Shown in pieces: positions 16,088 to 23,880 of a stretch of DNA of 64,000 bases. Location: NCBI RefSeq assembly GCF_034314105.1, contig NZ_JAVIWJ010000001.1, forward strand, positions 4,076,001 to 4,140,000, given 5' to 3'. The notes under the pieces were generated by a model. The model worked only from the letters and a program-made list of their open reading frames with translations, was not told the DNA's origin and did not search any database. The number at the start of each line of letters is the position of its first letter. The stretch's first letter is position 1. The position numbers and the translations under genes were made by a program. The stretch is from Pseudomonas sp. AB6. Lineage in GTDB: Bacteria > Pseudomonadota > Gammaproteobacteria > Pseudomonadales > Pseudomonadaceae.

Positions 16088-17296
16088 ATGCCCAACCGTT
16101 TACCCGTTACCGTACTCTCTGGATTTCTAGGCGCCGGTAAAAGTACATTGCTCAATTACATTTTGCGCAATCGCGAGAATCTCAAAGTCGCTGTAATCGT
16201 CAACGACATGAGTGAAATCAATATCGATGGCGGTGAGGTTCAACGCGATGTCAGCTTGAATCGCGCAGAAGAAAAACTGATTGAGATGAGTAACGGTTGC
16301 ATCTGCTGCACCTTACGCGAAGATCTGCTTGAGGAGGTCAGTCGGTTGGCGCAGGACGGTCGTTTTGATTACCTGTTGATAGAATCCACCGGAATCTCTG
16401 AGCCACTGCCGGTGGCAGAAACGTTCACCTTTCGCGATGAGCAAGGTAAAAGCCTGGCCGACATGGCGCGGTTGGACACCATGGTGACGGTGGTAGACGG
16501 CATGAATTTTCTTCTCGATTACCAGGCATCTGAAAGCCTGGCGACCCGTGGCGAGACCTTGGGCGAAGATGATGAGCGCTCGATTACTGATTTGCTGATT
16601 GAGCAGGTCGAATTCGCCGACGTGATTTTGATCAGCAAGATTGACCTGATCAGCAGCAGCGAACGCCAGGAGTTGATCGCGATTCTGCATCGACTCAACG
16701 CTCAAGCAGAGGTTATCCCTATGGTCATGGGCGAAATTCCGTTAAAAAAAATCCTCAACACCGGGCGGTTCGATTTCGAGCGGGCTTCACTTGCGCCGGG
16801 TTGGCTTAAGGAAATGCGCGGCGAGCACATACCGGAAACTGAAGAATACGGCATCGCCTCGACTGTTTACCGCGCACGTCGGCCGTTTCATCCTCAGCGT
16901 TTTTACGACTTCATTGACCGTGAATGGATCAACGGAAAATTGCTGCGCTCCAAAGGCTTTTTCTGGCTCGCGAGCAAACACCAGGAAGCCGGGAGCTGGT
17001 CGCAAGCCGGCGGGTTGATGCGCCATGGTTTTGCCGGGCGCTGGTGGCGGTTTGTGCCAAAACAACAATGGCCGCAGGATCAGGAGAGTGAGGCGACGAT
17101 CATGCAAAACTGGGTCGAAAAAACCGGTGATTGCCGTCAGGAGTTAGTATTTATCGGACAGCACATCAACTTTGCCAGGCTCGTAAACGAATTGGACAGC
17201 TGCTTGCTGACCGATGCGGAGATGGCTCTGGGTGCCGAGCAATGGCGTCTGTTTACCGACCCTTTCGGCCCATGGCATGAAGAGGATGCCGCTTGA
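16088..17296 (+). CDS. COG0523 GTPase, ZigA-like zinc metallochaperone
   Basis: A 402-residue member of the COG0523 G3E GTPase family. The Walker A loop is GFLGAGKS (12-19), and the family metal motif is CICC (C71, C73, C74; NGCICCTLRED). The C-terminal half has the CobW_C region with FHPQRFYDFID and a WxxxG-rich tail. Such proteins bind zinc and use GTP to pass it to client enzymes during zinc shortage. The Zur-box context and adjacent folE2 fit the ZigA / PA5535 type. The start at 16088 is downstream of the box and has GAGGAATATCTG before it; an in-frame upstream ATG at 16022 would overlap the box and is rejected. Confidence 0.93.
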   Translation: MPNRLPVTVLSGFLGAGKSTLLNYILRNRENLKVAVIVNDMSEINIDGGEVQRDVSLNRAEEKLIEMSNGCICCTLREDLLEEVSRLAQDGRFDYLLIESTGISEPLPVAETFTFRDEQGKSLADMARLDTMVTVVDGMNFLLDYQASESLATRGETLGEDDERSITDLLIEQVEFADVILISKIDLISSSERQELIAILHRLNAQAEVIPMVMGEIPLKKILNTGRFDFERASLAPGWLKEMRGEHIPETEEYGIASTVYRARRPFHPQRFYDFIDREWINGKLLRSKGFFWLASKHQEAGSWSQAGGLMRHGFAGRWWRFVPKQQWPQDQESEATIMQNWVEKTGDCRQELVFIGQHINFARLVNELDSCLLTDAEMALGAEQWRLFTDPFGPWHEEDAA

Positions 17297-17315
17297 GGGT
17301 GATAGCACCAGCGGG

Positions 17316-17669
17316 TTACGGCGTTAGCCACTGCCCCTGACTTTGCCCTTCACAAAAAGGCTTGAGGTAGTGCGCATCAGTGGCCACGCCGTAATAGTGA
17401 ATATTTTGGCGATAGGGCATATTGGCGACTTGAGCATTGCTGCATACGCCGAAGGCGCCAGCGGGGCATTGTTCGACAAAGGCGACGTTGACTTTCTGCC
17501 CGGCAAATTGCGGTTGGCAAAAGCCGTCGTGAAACATCTTCATCGGAATGGTGCGGTTCTCTTGGCAAACTTTGACGTCGAGCCGTTCGGCTTGGGTGTG
17601 AACCACGCAGGCTTCAGCCCACGCCTTACTCGTCATCAGTAATAGTGTCGCCATCCAGATCACGCGCAT
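17316..17669 (-). CDS. Small exported protein with six Cys, unknown
   Basis: A 117-residue protein with a signal peptide (MRVIWMATLLLMTSKAWAEA). Six Cys lie at 21, 35, 51, 68, 76 and 106, with scattered His (24, 47, 91, 100). The even Cys count after the signal suggests three disulfides in the periplasm, or metal ligands. I cannot assign a family. It lies between the two COG0523 genes, convergent with the first and divergent from the second. No Zur box is seen in the 39 bases before the second. Its position in the zinc island suggests a metal-related role, but this is inference. Confidence 0.75.
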   Translation of the reverse strand: MRVIWMATLLLMTSKAWAEACVVHTQAERLDVKVCQENRTIPMKMFHDGFCQPQFAGQKVNVAFVEQCPAGAFGVCSNAQVANMPYRQNIHYYGVATDAHYLKPFCEGQSQGQWLTP

Positions 17670-17708
17670 CGTTTACCCCGTATCTTCACTCTAAAGAAAT
17701 CGGCCATC

Positions 17709-18671
17709 ATGTTGCAGAACATCCCAACCCACGTCATCGCCGGTCCTTTAGGCGCAGGCAAAACGAGCCTCATCAAACAGTTACTGGAGCAAAAACCGGC
17801 CGGTGAGCGTTGGGCGATCTTGATCAATGAGTTCGGTCAGATCGGCTTGGATGCTGCGCTGTTGACCACGGCCGCCGATGGTATCGCACTTGGCGAGGTC
17901 GCTGGCGGTTGCCTGTGTTGTGTTAACGGCGCACCTTTTCAAATCGGCTTGGGTCGTTTGCTAAAGAAGTCGCGACCGGACCGACTGTTGATTGAGCCTT
18001 CAGGGCTGGGGCATCCGGCGCAGTTAATGGAACAACTGCGTGAGCCGCCGTGGGAAGGCGTATTGGCGCTTCAACCTGGCGTGATGGTGCTCGATGCTGC
18101 CGCCATGGCGGCGGGTCAGCCTTTGCCGGATACCCAGCGAGCGGCGTTGGACGGCGCGGGTGTGCTGGTCATGAATAAATCCGCAGGTTTGGGTTCAAGG
18201 GAACGCGACACATTGGCGGGCCTGTTGCCCCACGGGCGGTTGTTCTGGACGGATCAAGGCGTCCTGCCGCTGGCTAATTTGCCCGGTGTCGATGCACACG
18301 CTTACGGGGCTGCGGGTAACTTCACCGCACCCAAAGGGTTAGCACAACTTCCGGCTGTATGGACTGACCCGCGTCAGCCTATTTGCCTGAGCCAAGGTCA
18401 GCCAGAAGGTTGGAGCATTGGTTGGCGTTGGCACCCAAGCCAACAGTTTGAATTGATGCAAGTGCAGCAGTGGCTTAATAGTCAGGCATGGCGGCGAGCC
18501 AAGCTGGTTGTCCACAGCAACGCAGGTTGGTTATCGGGAAATGCACTGGACGGCGCTGCAGTCCACTGGCAAAACAGCGAATGGCGTCGAGACTCGCGCC
18601 TGGAGCTGATTTTCAATGATCCTCAGGACGAGGCGGCGCTGCAAGCGGGGCTGGCTGGCTGCCTTATCTAG
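17709..18671 (+). CDS. Second COG0523 / CobW-like GTPase
   Basis: A 320-residue COG0523 GTPase, distinct from the longer copy upstream. Walker A is GPLGAGKTS (12-20) and the metal motif is CLCC (C68, C70, C71; GGCLCCVNG). DRLLIEPSGLGHP is the switch region and VLVMNKSAGLG replaces the usual NKxD base-recognition motif (here NKSA). This shorter type lacks much of the C-terminal domain. It probably binds a divalent metal and acts in delivery. The ATG at 17709 is used; no strong ribosome binding site is visible. Confidence 0.88.
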   Translation: MLQNIPTHVIAGPLGAGKTSLIKQLLEQKPAGERWAILINEFGQIGLDAALLTTAADGIALGEVAGGCLCCVNGAPFQIGLGRLLKKSRPDRLLIEPSGLGHPAQLMEQLREPPWEGVLALQPGVMVLDAAAMAAGQPLPDTQRAALDGAGVLVMNKSAGLGSRERDTLAGLLPHGRLFWTDQGVLPLANLPGVDAHAYGAAGNFTAPKGLAQLPAVWTDPRQPICLSQGQPEGWSIGWRWHPSQQFELMQVQQWLNSQAWRRAKLVVHSNAGWLSGNALDGAAVHWQNSEWRRDSRLELIFNDPQDEAALQAGLAGCLI

Positions 18672-18676
18672 CCGCG

Positions 18677-19069
18677 TTACAACTTGCGCTTTATGTGGTT
18701 TTCACGCCATTCGCTCATTTCAATCACGATGGCGCTTGGCGGTGGGGTTTTGATCTCAAAAGGATAGGGCGCCAGCTCAATTTGCGCGGTATGTGCGCCG
18801 AACATCGTAATCGTGCCGGGGTGACGCTGCTCGCCAGTCACGGTGAATTCAAAGTTATACACACGAGCCAGACGCTTTCGGCCATTTGCGTCGCGTGCAA
18901 ACGTGAGACGCCGCAATGCCACGTTTCCATCCAACAATTCGATGTCAAGTTTGGCGCAGTGCTGCTTGACTCGCGCCAACGCGCGCTCACGCAAACCATG
19001 GGAATGCCAGAGCCACGCGGCGCAGGTTGCCAACACCATCAAGACAAAAAGGTTACCCAGCGTCAGCAT
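18677..19069 (-). CDS. DUF3301 membrane-anchored protein
   Basis: A 130-residue protein with one N-terminal membrane helix (LGNLFVLMVLATCAAWLWHSHGL) and a cytoplasmic-type basic region (RERALARVKQHCAKLDIELLDGNVALRRL), the pattern of DUF3301. The function is unknown. The start at 19069 has GGAG eight bases before it; a TTG six codons upstream is less likely. It ends five bases from the convergent COG0523 stop. Confidence 0.82.
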   Translation of the reverse strand: MLTLGNLFVLMVLATCAAWLWHSHGLRERALARVKQHCAKLDIELLDGNVALRRLTFARDANGRKRLARVYNFEFTVTGEQRHPGTITMFGAHTAQIELAPYPFEIKTPPPSAIVIEMSEWRENHIKRKL

Positions 19070-19174
19070 GAAAGTGTGCTCCACCAAAGGACGCCCAGCT
19101 TAACTGGGTCTGACGATTTTCGGCCATACCGCTCGACTTAAATTTCGTTCAATCGGATTCCCGTTCATCTACTG

Positions 19175-19660
19175 TTAAGGCGCTTCTTCCTTAATTTCCT
19201 GATAACGAATTTCAAGCTCTTGACGCAGTTGACGTCGTTGTTTGGCCTGAACGTAGCGGCGCTTGTCTTCGCTGTTGGCAGGTTCAAGTGGTGGCACCTT
19301 GGTCGGTTTACGTTGATCGTCGACCGCTACCATGGTGAAGAAGCAGCTGTTGGTGTGCCGAACCGAACGTTCACGGATGTTTTCGGTGACAACTTTGATT
19401 CCGACTTCCATCGAGGTATTGCCGGTGTAGTTGACCGACGCCAAGAAGGTCACCAGTTCGCCCACGTGAATAGGCTCACGAAAAATGACCTGATCCACCG
19501 ACAAGGTCACTACATAACGCCCGGCGTAACGGCTGGCGCAGGCGTAAGCGACTTCATCGAGGTATTTAAGCAGTGTGCCCCCGTGGACGTTACCGGAAAA
19601 ATTGGCCATGTCCGGGGTCATCAATACAGTCATCGACAGTTGGGCGTTTCCGGGTTCCAT
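19175..19660 (-). CDS. Hotdog-fold acyl-CoA thioesterase
   Basis: A 161-residue thioesterase of the BACH/YciA type that hydrolyses acyl-CoA in the cytoplasm. Visible family marks are MTPDMANFSGNVHGGTLLKYLDEVAYACASRY (residues 13-45, with the catalytic Asn/His/Asp region), VDQVIFREPIHVGELV and a C-terminal basic helix (KRRYVQAKQRRQLRQELE). A second, shorter member (yciA) lies near 49.2 kb, so the window has two paralogs. Acyl chain preference cannot be told. Confidence 0.9.
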   Translation of the reverse strand: MEPGNAQLSMTVLMTPDMANFSGNVHGGTLLKYLDEVAYACASRYAGRYVVTLSVDQVIFREPIHVGELVTFLASVNYTGNTSMEVGIKVVTENIRERSVRHTNSCFFTMVAVDDQRKPTKVPPLEPANSEDKRRYVQAKQRRQLRQELEIRYQEIKEEAP

Positions 19661-19745
19661 AGCGTACTCACGGATGGGGTGTTTCAGAAGTGCGCCTGAT
19701 GGTGGCGCTCACGTTCTTAAGTCATGTGTATACAGCACTACTCTG

Positions 19746-19769
19746 GACGGCGGCGAGGTGGCCGCCGTC
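19746..19769. repeat. GC-rich hairpin in intergenic DNA
   Basis: A perfect 9-bp stem (GACGGCGGC at 19746-19754, GCCGCCGTC at 19761-19769) with loop GAGGTG, without a following T-run on either strand. It may be a REP-like element between the thioesterase and SMI1/KNR4 genes. Confidence 0.4.
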
Positions 19770-19854
19770 ACGTAAGTTTGCGTATAAATTTCTACTGAGT
19801 TACACCCAGCCGATGCCGTCCTGGCATTGCGCCGCAACGGCATTCTGATGTGGT

Positions 19855-20262
19855 TCAGCTTTCCAGCCAAACGTCCCGGGCCCAGTGCCAGACTGACTCC
19901 CAGCTTTCTTCAGTGACCAGCTCTTCATCAGCGGACCACTGCACCACGGTGCCGTCCTCTTCCACGCAATAATAATCGTCGCCGTCCTGACAAATCGGGA
20001 TCAACTCGCGGGGAACGCCAATGTCCCAAGCGGTTGCGCATACTTCTGGCAGATAGGTGTGCGACTGCGGATCCATAACGGTGACCGGTTCCAGGCTGCC
20101 ATAAACTACGTCGCTTACCGTCAGCAAAAATTCCTTGAAAACGAAAGGAATATTGATAAACAGCTGTTCTTCGATTTCTACCAGAACATCGTCGTCAGGC
20201 AATTCGAGGGGCACCGGTACCCGTTCGTTCTTTTCACGCAGCTCTTCAATGACTTCTTCCAC
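19855..20262 (-). CDS. SMI1/KNR4 family protein
   Basis: A 135-residue acidic cytoplasmic protein. PDDDVLVEIEEQLFINIPFVFKEFLL matches the opening of the SMI1/KNR4 (SUKH) fold, and ICQDGDDYYCVEEDGTVVQW the middle. Some SUKH proteins are immunity proteins against contact-dependent toxins, but many are single housekeeping genes, and no toxin gene is adjacent here. The ATG at 20262 is used. It stands alone on this strand. Confidence 0.85.
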   Translation of the reverse strand: MEEVIEELREKNERVPVPLELPDDDVLVEIEEQLFINIPFVFKEFLLTVSDVVYGSLEPVTVMDPQSHTYLPEVCATAWDIGVPRELIPICQDGDDYYCVEEDGTVVQWSADEELVTEESWESVWHWARDVWLES

Positions 20263-20342
20263 GACCTGGATCCTCTAAACTGTTGGCGCGGGTTATACAG
20301 TAGCGCAAAGCATTTCTCAAAATAACTACCCGAACGGATAAC

Positions 20343-20373
20343 ACGAAACCCCGGCCAAAGACCGGGGTTTCGT
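20343..20373. terminator. Hairpin, possible terminator downstream of Tim44-like gene
   Basis: A 12-bp perfect stem (ACGAAACCCCGG at 20343-20354, CCGGGGTTTCGT at 20362-20373) lies about 50 bases past the stop of the leftward Tim44-like gene. The T-run is short, so termination efficiency is uncertain. Confidence 0.6.
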
Positions 20374-20421
20374 ATTTCCTAGGATCGCTATTTGCGGCGG
20401 CTATACAAGTATGGACGCGGA

Positions 20422-21273
20422 TTAGCCGTTTTGGCGGATACCAGCCACTAGCCATGGCTGGTTGTCGCCTTGCGGACGCTCCATGTTCCAGCTTTCGCTA
20501 AAGACTTCACCTTGATCGAATCGCGAAGTCTTGGACAGACCGGAGAAGGTCAGTGTCGCAACAGTTTTATCAGAGCGATCATCCAGTCCATCGAGTTGCA
20601 CAGTCAGGTTGTCGATGTAGGTCGACTGGAAGCCGTCGCCCAGGTTGGCACGTTCCTGTTTCAGGAACTGCAACATCTGTGGCGTAACGAACTCCGCAAT
20701 CTTGTCCATCTCGTTGGCGTCCCAGTGCTGTTGCAGCGACTGGAAGTGGCCGCGAGCGGCTTCTAGGAAGCGTGATTCGTTGAACCAAGCGGGCGCGTGG
20801 ATCACTGGAGCGGGCGCAGCACTTGCAGACGATCCGCCGAACATCGGAGCCTGGGCCGGTTGCTCGATGGTTTCACGCTGAAACGGCGTTTGACCTGCTG
20901 CGGCCATGTCTGGTTGCTTGCGACGACGCGCGGCGATGAACCGGAAAATCACGAAACCGATGATGGCCATGATCAGGATGTCGAAAAACTGCATTCCGTG
21001 GAAACCGCCGCCCATGAACATTGAGGCCAGCAGGCCACCTGCTGCAAGGCCGGCCAACGGACCCAGCCAGCGCGACGCGCCGCCTGCGGGACGGGCAGCG
21101 GCGGCTGCACCTGCAGCACCCGGTGCGGCAGATGGAGAGGAGGAAGGCGCTTGACGCATTTGATGGCTTGGCGCGGAACCGAAAGACTTGCCGCCACCGA
21201 AGCGCGCGTTGGCGTCGAGGCTCATTGTGAGCCCGATGCACAACACCATTACGATGCTTAGAAAACGTTGCAT
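20422..21273 (-). CDS. Tim44-like domain protein, membrane-anchored
   Basis: A 283-residue protein. A signal-like N-terminus (MQRFLSIVMVLCIGLTMSLDANA) leads to a Gly/Ala/Pro-rich stretch and a hydrophobic helix (FFDILIMAIIGFVIFRFIAARRR, about 100-122). The C-terminal Tim44-like domain (about 165-283: FNESRFLEAARGHFQSLQQHWD) is a lipid-associated or scaffold fold. The start at 21273 is chosen because it begins the signal and has GGGAA upstream; an in-frame ATG at 21324 is less likely. No enzymatic role is known. It is next to uvrD but has its own promoter gap. Confidence 0.88.
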   Translation of the reverse strand: MQRFLSIVMVLCIGLTMSLDANARFGGGKSFGSAPSHQMRQAPSSSPSAAPGAAGAAAAARPAGGASRWLGPLAGLAAGGLLASMFMGGGFHGMQFFDILIMAIIGFVIFRFIAARRRKQPDMAAAGQTPFQRETIEQPAQAPMFGGSSASAAPAPVIHAPAWFNESRFLEAARGHFQSLQQHWDANEMDKIAEFVTPQMLQFLKQERANLGDGFQSTYIDNLTVQLDGLDDRSDKTVATLTFSGLSKTSRFDQGEVFSESWNMERPQGDNQPWLVAGIRQNG

Positions 21274-21449
21274 AAGGGATTCCCATTTGTGGATTGCACG
21301 CGCGCCATGTTGCACATGAGCCATGACGATAGCTAGCGACTAAATGTTTCGGGCTTTTACCTTGACTTGGTGACGTCCGATTCTATCAAGTCTGTAAGAC
21401 ATTTTTCCGGGTGGGGGCTTTCAGGATCGCCCAGGACTTCTGCCAGATC

Positions 21450-23633
21450 TCAAATCGCTTCAAGTTTCGCATAACCCATCATCAACCATTTACTGCCCTC
21501 TTCGAAATTCACTTGGACTCGAGCCTGAGCCCCCGCGCCTTCGAAGTTCAGAATCACGCCTTCGCCGAACACCGAATGCTGCACTCGCTGACCCAGACTA
21601 AACGCAGTGTCTGGAATGCCGGTGCCATTGAAAAGGCTGCTGGTGCCCATCTTTTGCACGCCGCCGAACGGTCGGCTGACGCTGTTGGACAACCGTACTT
21701 CCTGAATCAACGTCGGCGGGATCTCGCGAACGAAGCGCGACACTTTGTTGTAGGTTTCGGTGCCATACAAACGACGGGTTTCCGCGTAGGTCATCACTAA
21801 CTGCTGCATGGCGCGAGTGATGCCGACGTAAGCCAGCCGGCGTTCTTCTTCCAGCCGGCCAGGTTCTTCCAGGCTCATCTTGTGCGGGAATAGGCCTTCT
21901 TCCATGCCCACCAGGAACACGTAAGGAAACTCCAGGCCCTTGGCGCTGTGCAAGGTCATCAGTTGCACGCTGTCTTCGTGTTCTTCCGCTTGGGTATCAC
22001 CCGCTTCCAACGACGCATGGCCGAGGAAAGCCGCCAGCGGCGACAGGTCGGCGTCTTCTTCAGCATTTTCGAAGTTGCGTGCGGCGCTGACCAATTCCTC
22101 AAGGTTTTCCACCCGAGCCTGGCCTTTTTCGCCTTTCTCTTCCTTGTGGTAGTTGATCAGTCCAGATTGCTCGATCACCGTTTGAGTCATGAGGTGCAAC
22201 GGCATCTCCATGACTTTCGCGGCCAGATTTTCTATCAGTTCCACGAACCCACCCAGCGCCCCGGCTGCGCGACCGGTAAGGCCCTTGTTGGCGATCAGTT
22301 GGCGCATGGCCTCCCACATCGACACATCAGCGTGGCGAGCATGCTCACGAATGGCTTCGACGGTTTTTTCGCCGATACCCCGTGCCGGAACGTTGATCAC
22401 CCGCTCAAGCGCAGCATCATTGCCGCGTCCGTCGAGCAAGCGCAGGTACGCCATGGCGTTCTTGATTTCGGCACGCTCAAAGAAGCGCTGGCCGCCATAG
22501 ATTCGGTAAGGGATTCGTTCGCGCAGCAACGCCTCTTCAAGCACTCGCGATTGGGCATTGGAGCGGTAAAGAATGGCGATGTCGCTGCGCATCAGGCCGG
22601 TCTTCAGGGCGCTTTCGATGGTTTCGACCACGTAGCGCGCTTCGTCGTGCTCGTTGAACGCGGCGTACAGATTAATCAGCTCGCCGTCGCCACCGTCAGT
22701 CCATAGCTCTTTGCCCAAGCGCCCGCTGTTGTTGACAATCAACGCGTTGGCCGCTTTCAGGATGCTCGCGGTGGAACGGTAGTTCTGTTCCAAACGGATG
22801 GTTTCGGTGTCAGGAAAATCTGACGAGTACTCGTGGATGTTTTCAATTTTGGCGCCGCGCCAGCCGTAAATCGACTGATCATCGTCGCCAACTACCATCA
22901 AGCTGTCGCCACCCTGGGCCAACAATCGCAGCCAGGCGTACTGCACGGCGTTGGTGTCTTGGAATTCGTCGACCAACACATGGCGGAAACGACGTTGGTA
23001 ATGGGCTAGCAGGCCAGGATTATCTCGCCACAAGTCCAGGGCTCGCAGCAGCAGCTCGGAGAAGTCAATGACCCCGGCGCGCTGGCAGGCGACTTCATAG
23101 GCTTCATAAATAGCCTTCATGGTGGTCAGAAAAAGATCACCCACAGCCTGAATATGTTTCGGACGCAGGCCTTCGTCTTTCTGTCCGTTGATGAACCATT
23201 GCGCTTGGCGGACCGGCCAGCGTTGTTCATCCAGGCCCATCTCGCGCATCACGCGTTTGACCAGCCGTTGCTGGTCATCACTGTCGAGAATCTGGAAGTT
23301 CTGGTTTAAACCTGCTTCTTGCCAATGCGCCCGCAACAAGCGGTGCGCCAAGCCGTGGAAAGTACCAACCCACATGCCCGCCGGACTAATGTCCATCAGT
23401 TGCTCGATGCGGTGACGCATCTCGGCAGCGGCTTTGTTGGTGAACGTCACCGACAAAATCGAGTGGGATGAGGCTTGCTCCACTTGGATCAGCCAAGCGA
23501 TTCGGTGCACCAGCACACGGGTTTTACCGGAACCAGCGCCGGCAATGACTAACTGACGACCCACGGAGGCCGCTACGGCCTGACGTTGGGCATCGTTGAG
23601 GGAGTTCAGCAGAAGGGAGAGATCATCGCGCAT
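21450..23633 (-). CDS. uvrD: DNA helicase II (UvrD)
   Basis: A 727-residue superfamily 1A helicase that unwinds DNA 3'-5' in nucleotide excision and mismatch repair. The Walker A motif is AGAGSGKT (near 32), motif Ia TNKAAAEM, motif II VDEFQDTN, motif III GDDDQSIYGWRGA, and motif VI VGITRAMQQL. The length matches UvrD (about 720) rather than Rep (about 670). The start is ATG at 23633 (MRDDLSLLLNSLNDAQRQAV), the typical family opening. I saw no LexA box in the upstream gap, though E. coli uvrD has one. Confidence 0.97.
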   Translation of the reverse strand: MRDDLSLLLNSLNDAQRQAVAASVGRQLVIAGAGSGKTRVLVHRIAWLIQVEQASSHSILSVTFTNKAAAEMRHRIEQLMDISPAGMWVGTFHGLAHRLLRAHWQEAGLNQNFQILDSDDQQRLVKRVMREMGLDEQRWPVRQAQWFINGQKDEGLRPKHIQAVGDLFLTTMKAIYEAYEVACQRAGVIDFSELLLRALDLWRDNPGLLAHYQRRFRHVLVDEFQDTNAVQYAWLRLLAQGGDSLMVVGDDDQSIYGWRGAKIENIHEYSSDFPDTETIRLEQNYRSTASILKAANALIVNNSGRLGKELWTDGGDGELINLYAAFNEHDEARYVVETIESALKTGLMRSDIAILYRSNAQSRVLEEALLRERIPYRIYGGQRFFERAEIKNAMAYLRLLDGRGNDAALERVINVPARGIGEKTVEAIREHARHADVSMWEAMRQLIANKGLTGRAAGALGGFVELIENLAAKVMEMPLHLMTQTVIEQSGLINYHKEEKGEKGQARVENLEELVSAARNFENAEEDADLSPLAAFLGHASLEAGDTQAEEHEDSVQLMTLHSAKGLEFPYVFLVGMEEGLFPHKMSLEEPGRLEEERRLAYVGITRAMQQLVMTYAETRRLYGTETYNKVSRFVREIPPTLIQEVRLSNSVSRPFGGVQKMGTSSLFNGTGIPDTAFSLGQRVQHSVFGEGVILNFEGAGAQARVQVNFEEGSKWLMMGYAKLEAI

Positions 23634-23880
23634 CGGCGCATTCTAGGGTGCTGGGCTATGTCGGGCAAACCAAGCTTTGCATTAGCCGATAAAAGCGATG
23701 CCGGAGATGACCGGTTGGTCAGGCCTGGAAGCGGGCTGGGCCGTGCCTGAGCCGTGTGTAATAGGGTGTTCAAACCAAGCAGCGCATGGATTATATGATC
23801 ATCGACAGTTTGGTGTAGAGGGCGCCTTGTGTATGCTCCGTTCATGTTTAAGGCTCAAACCATTAATAAGAACACCGCCT

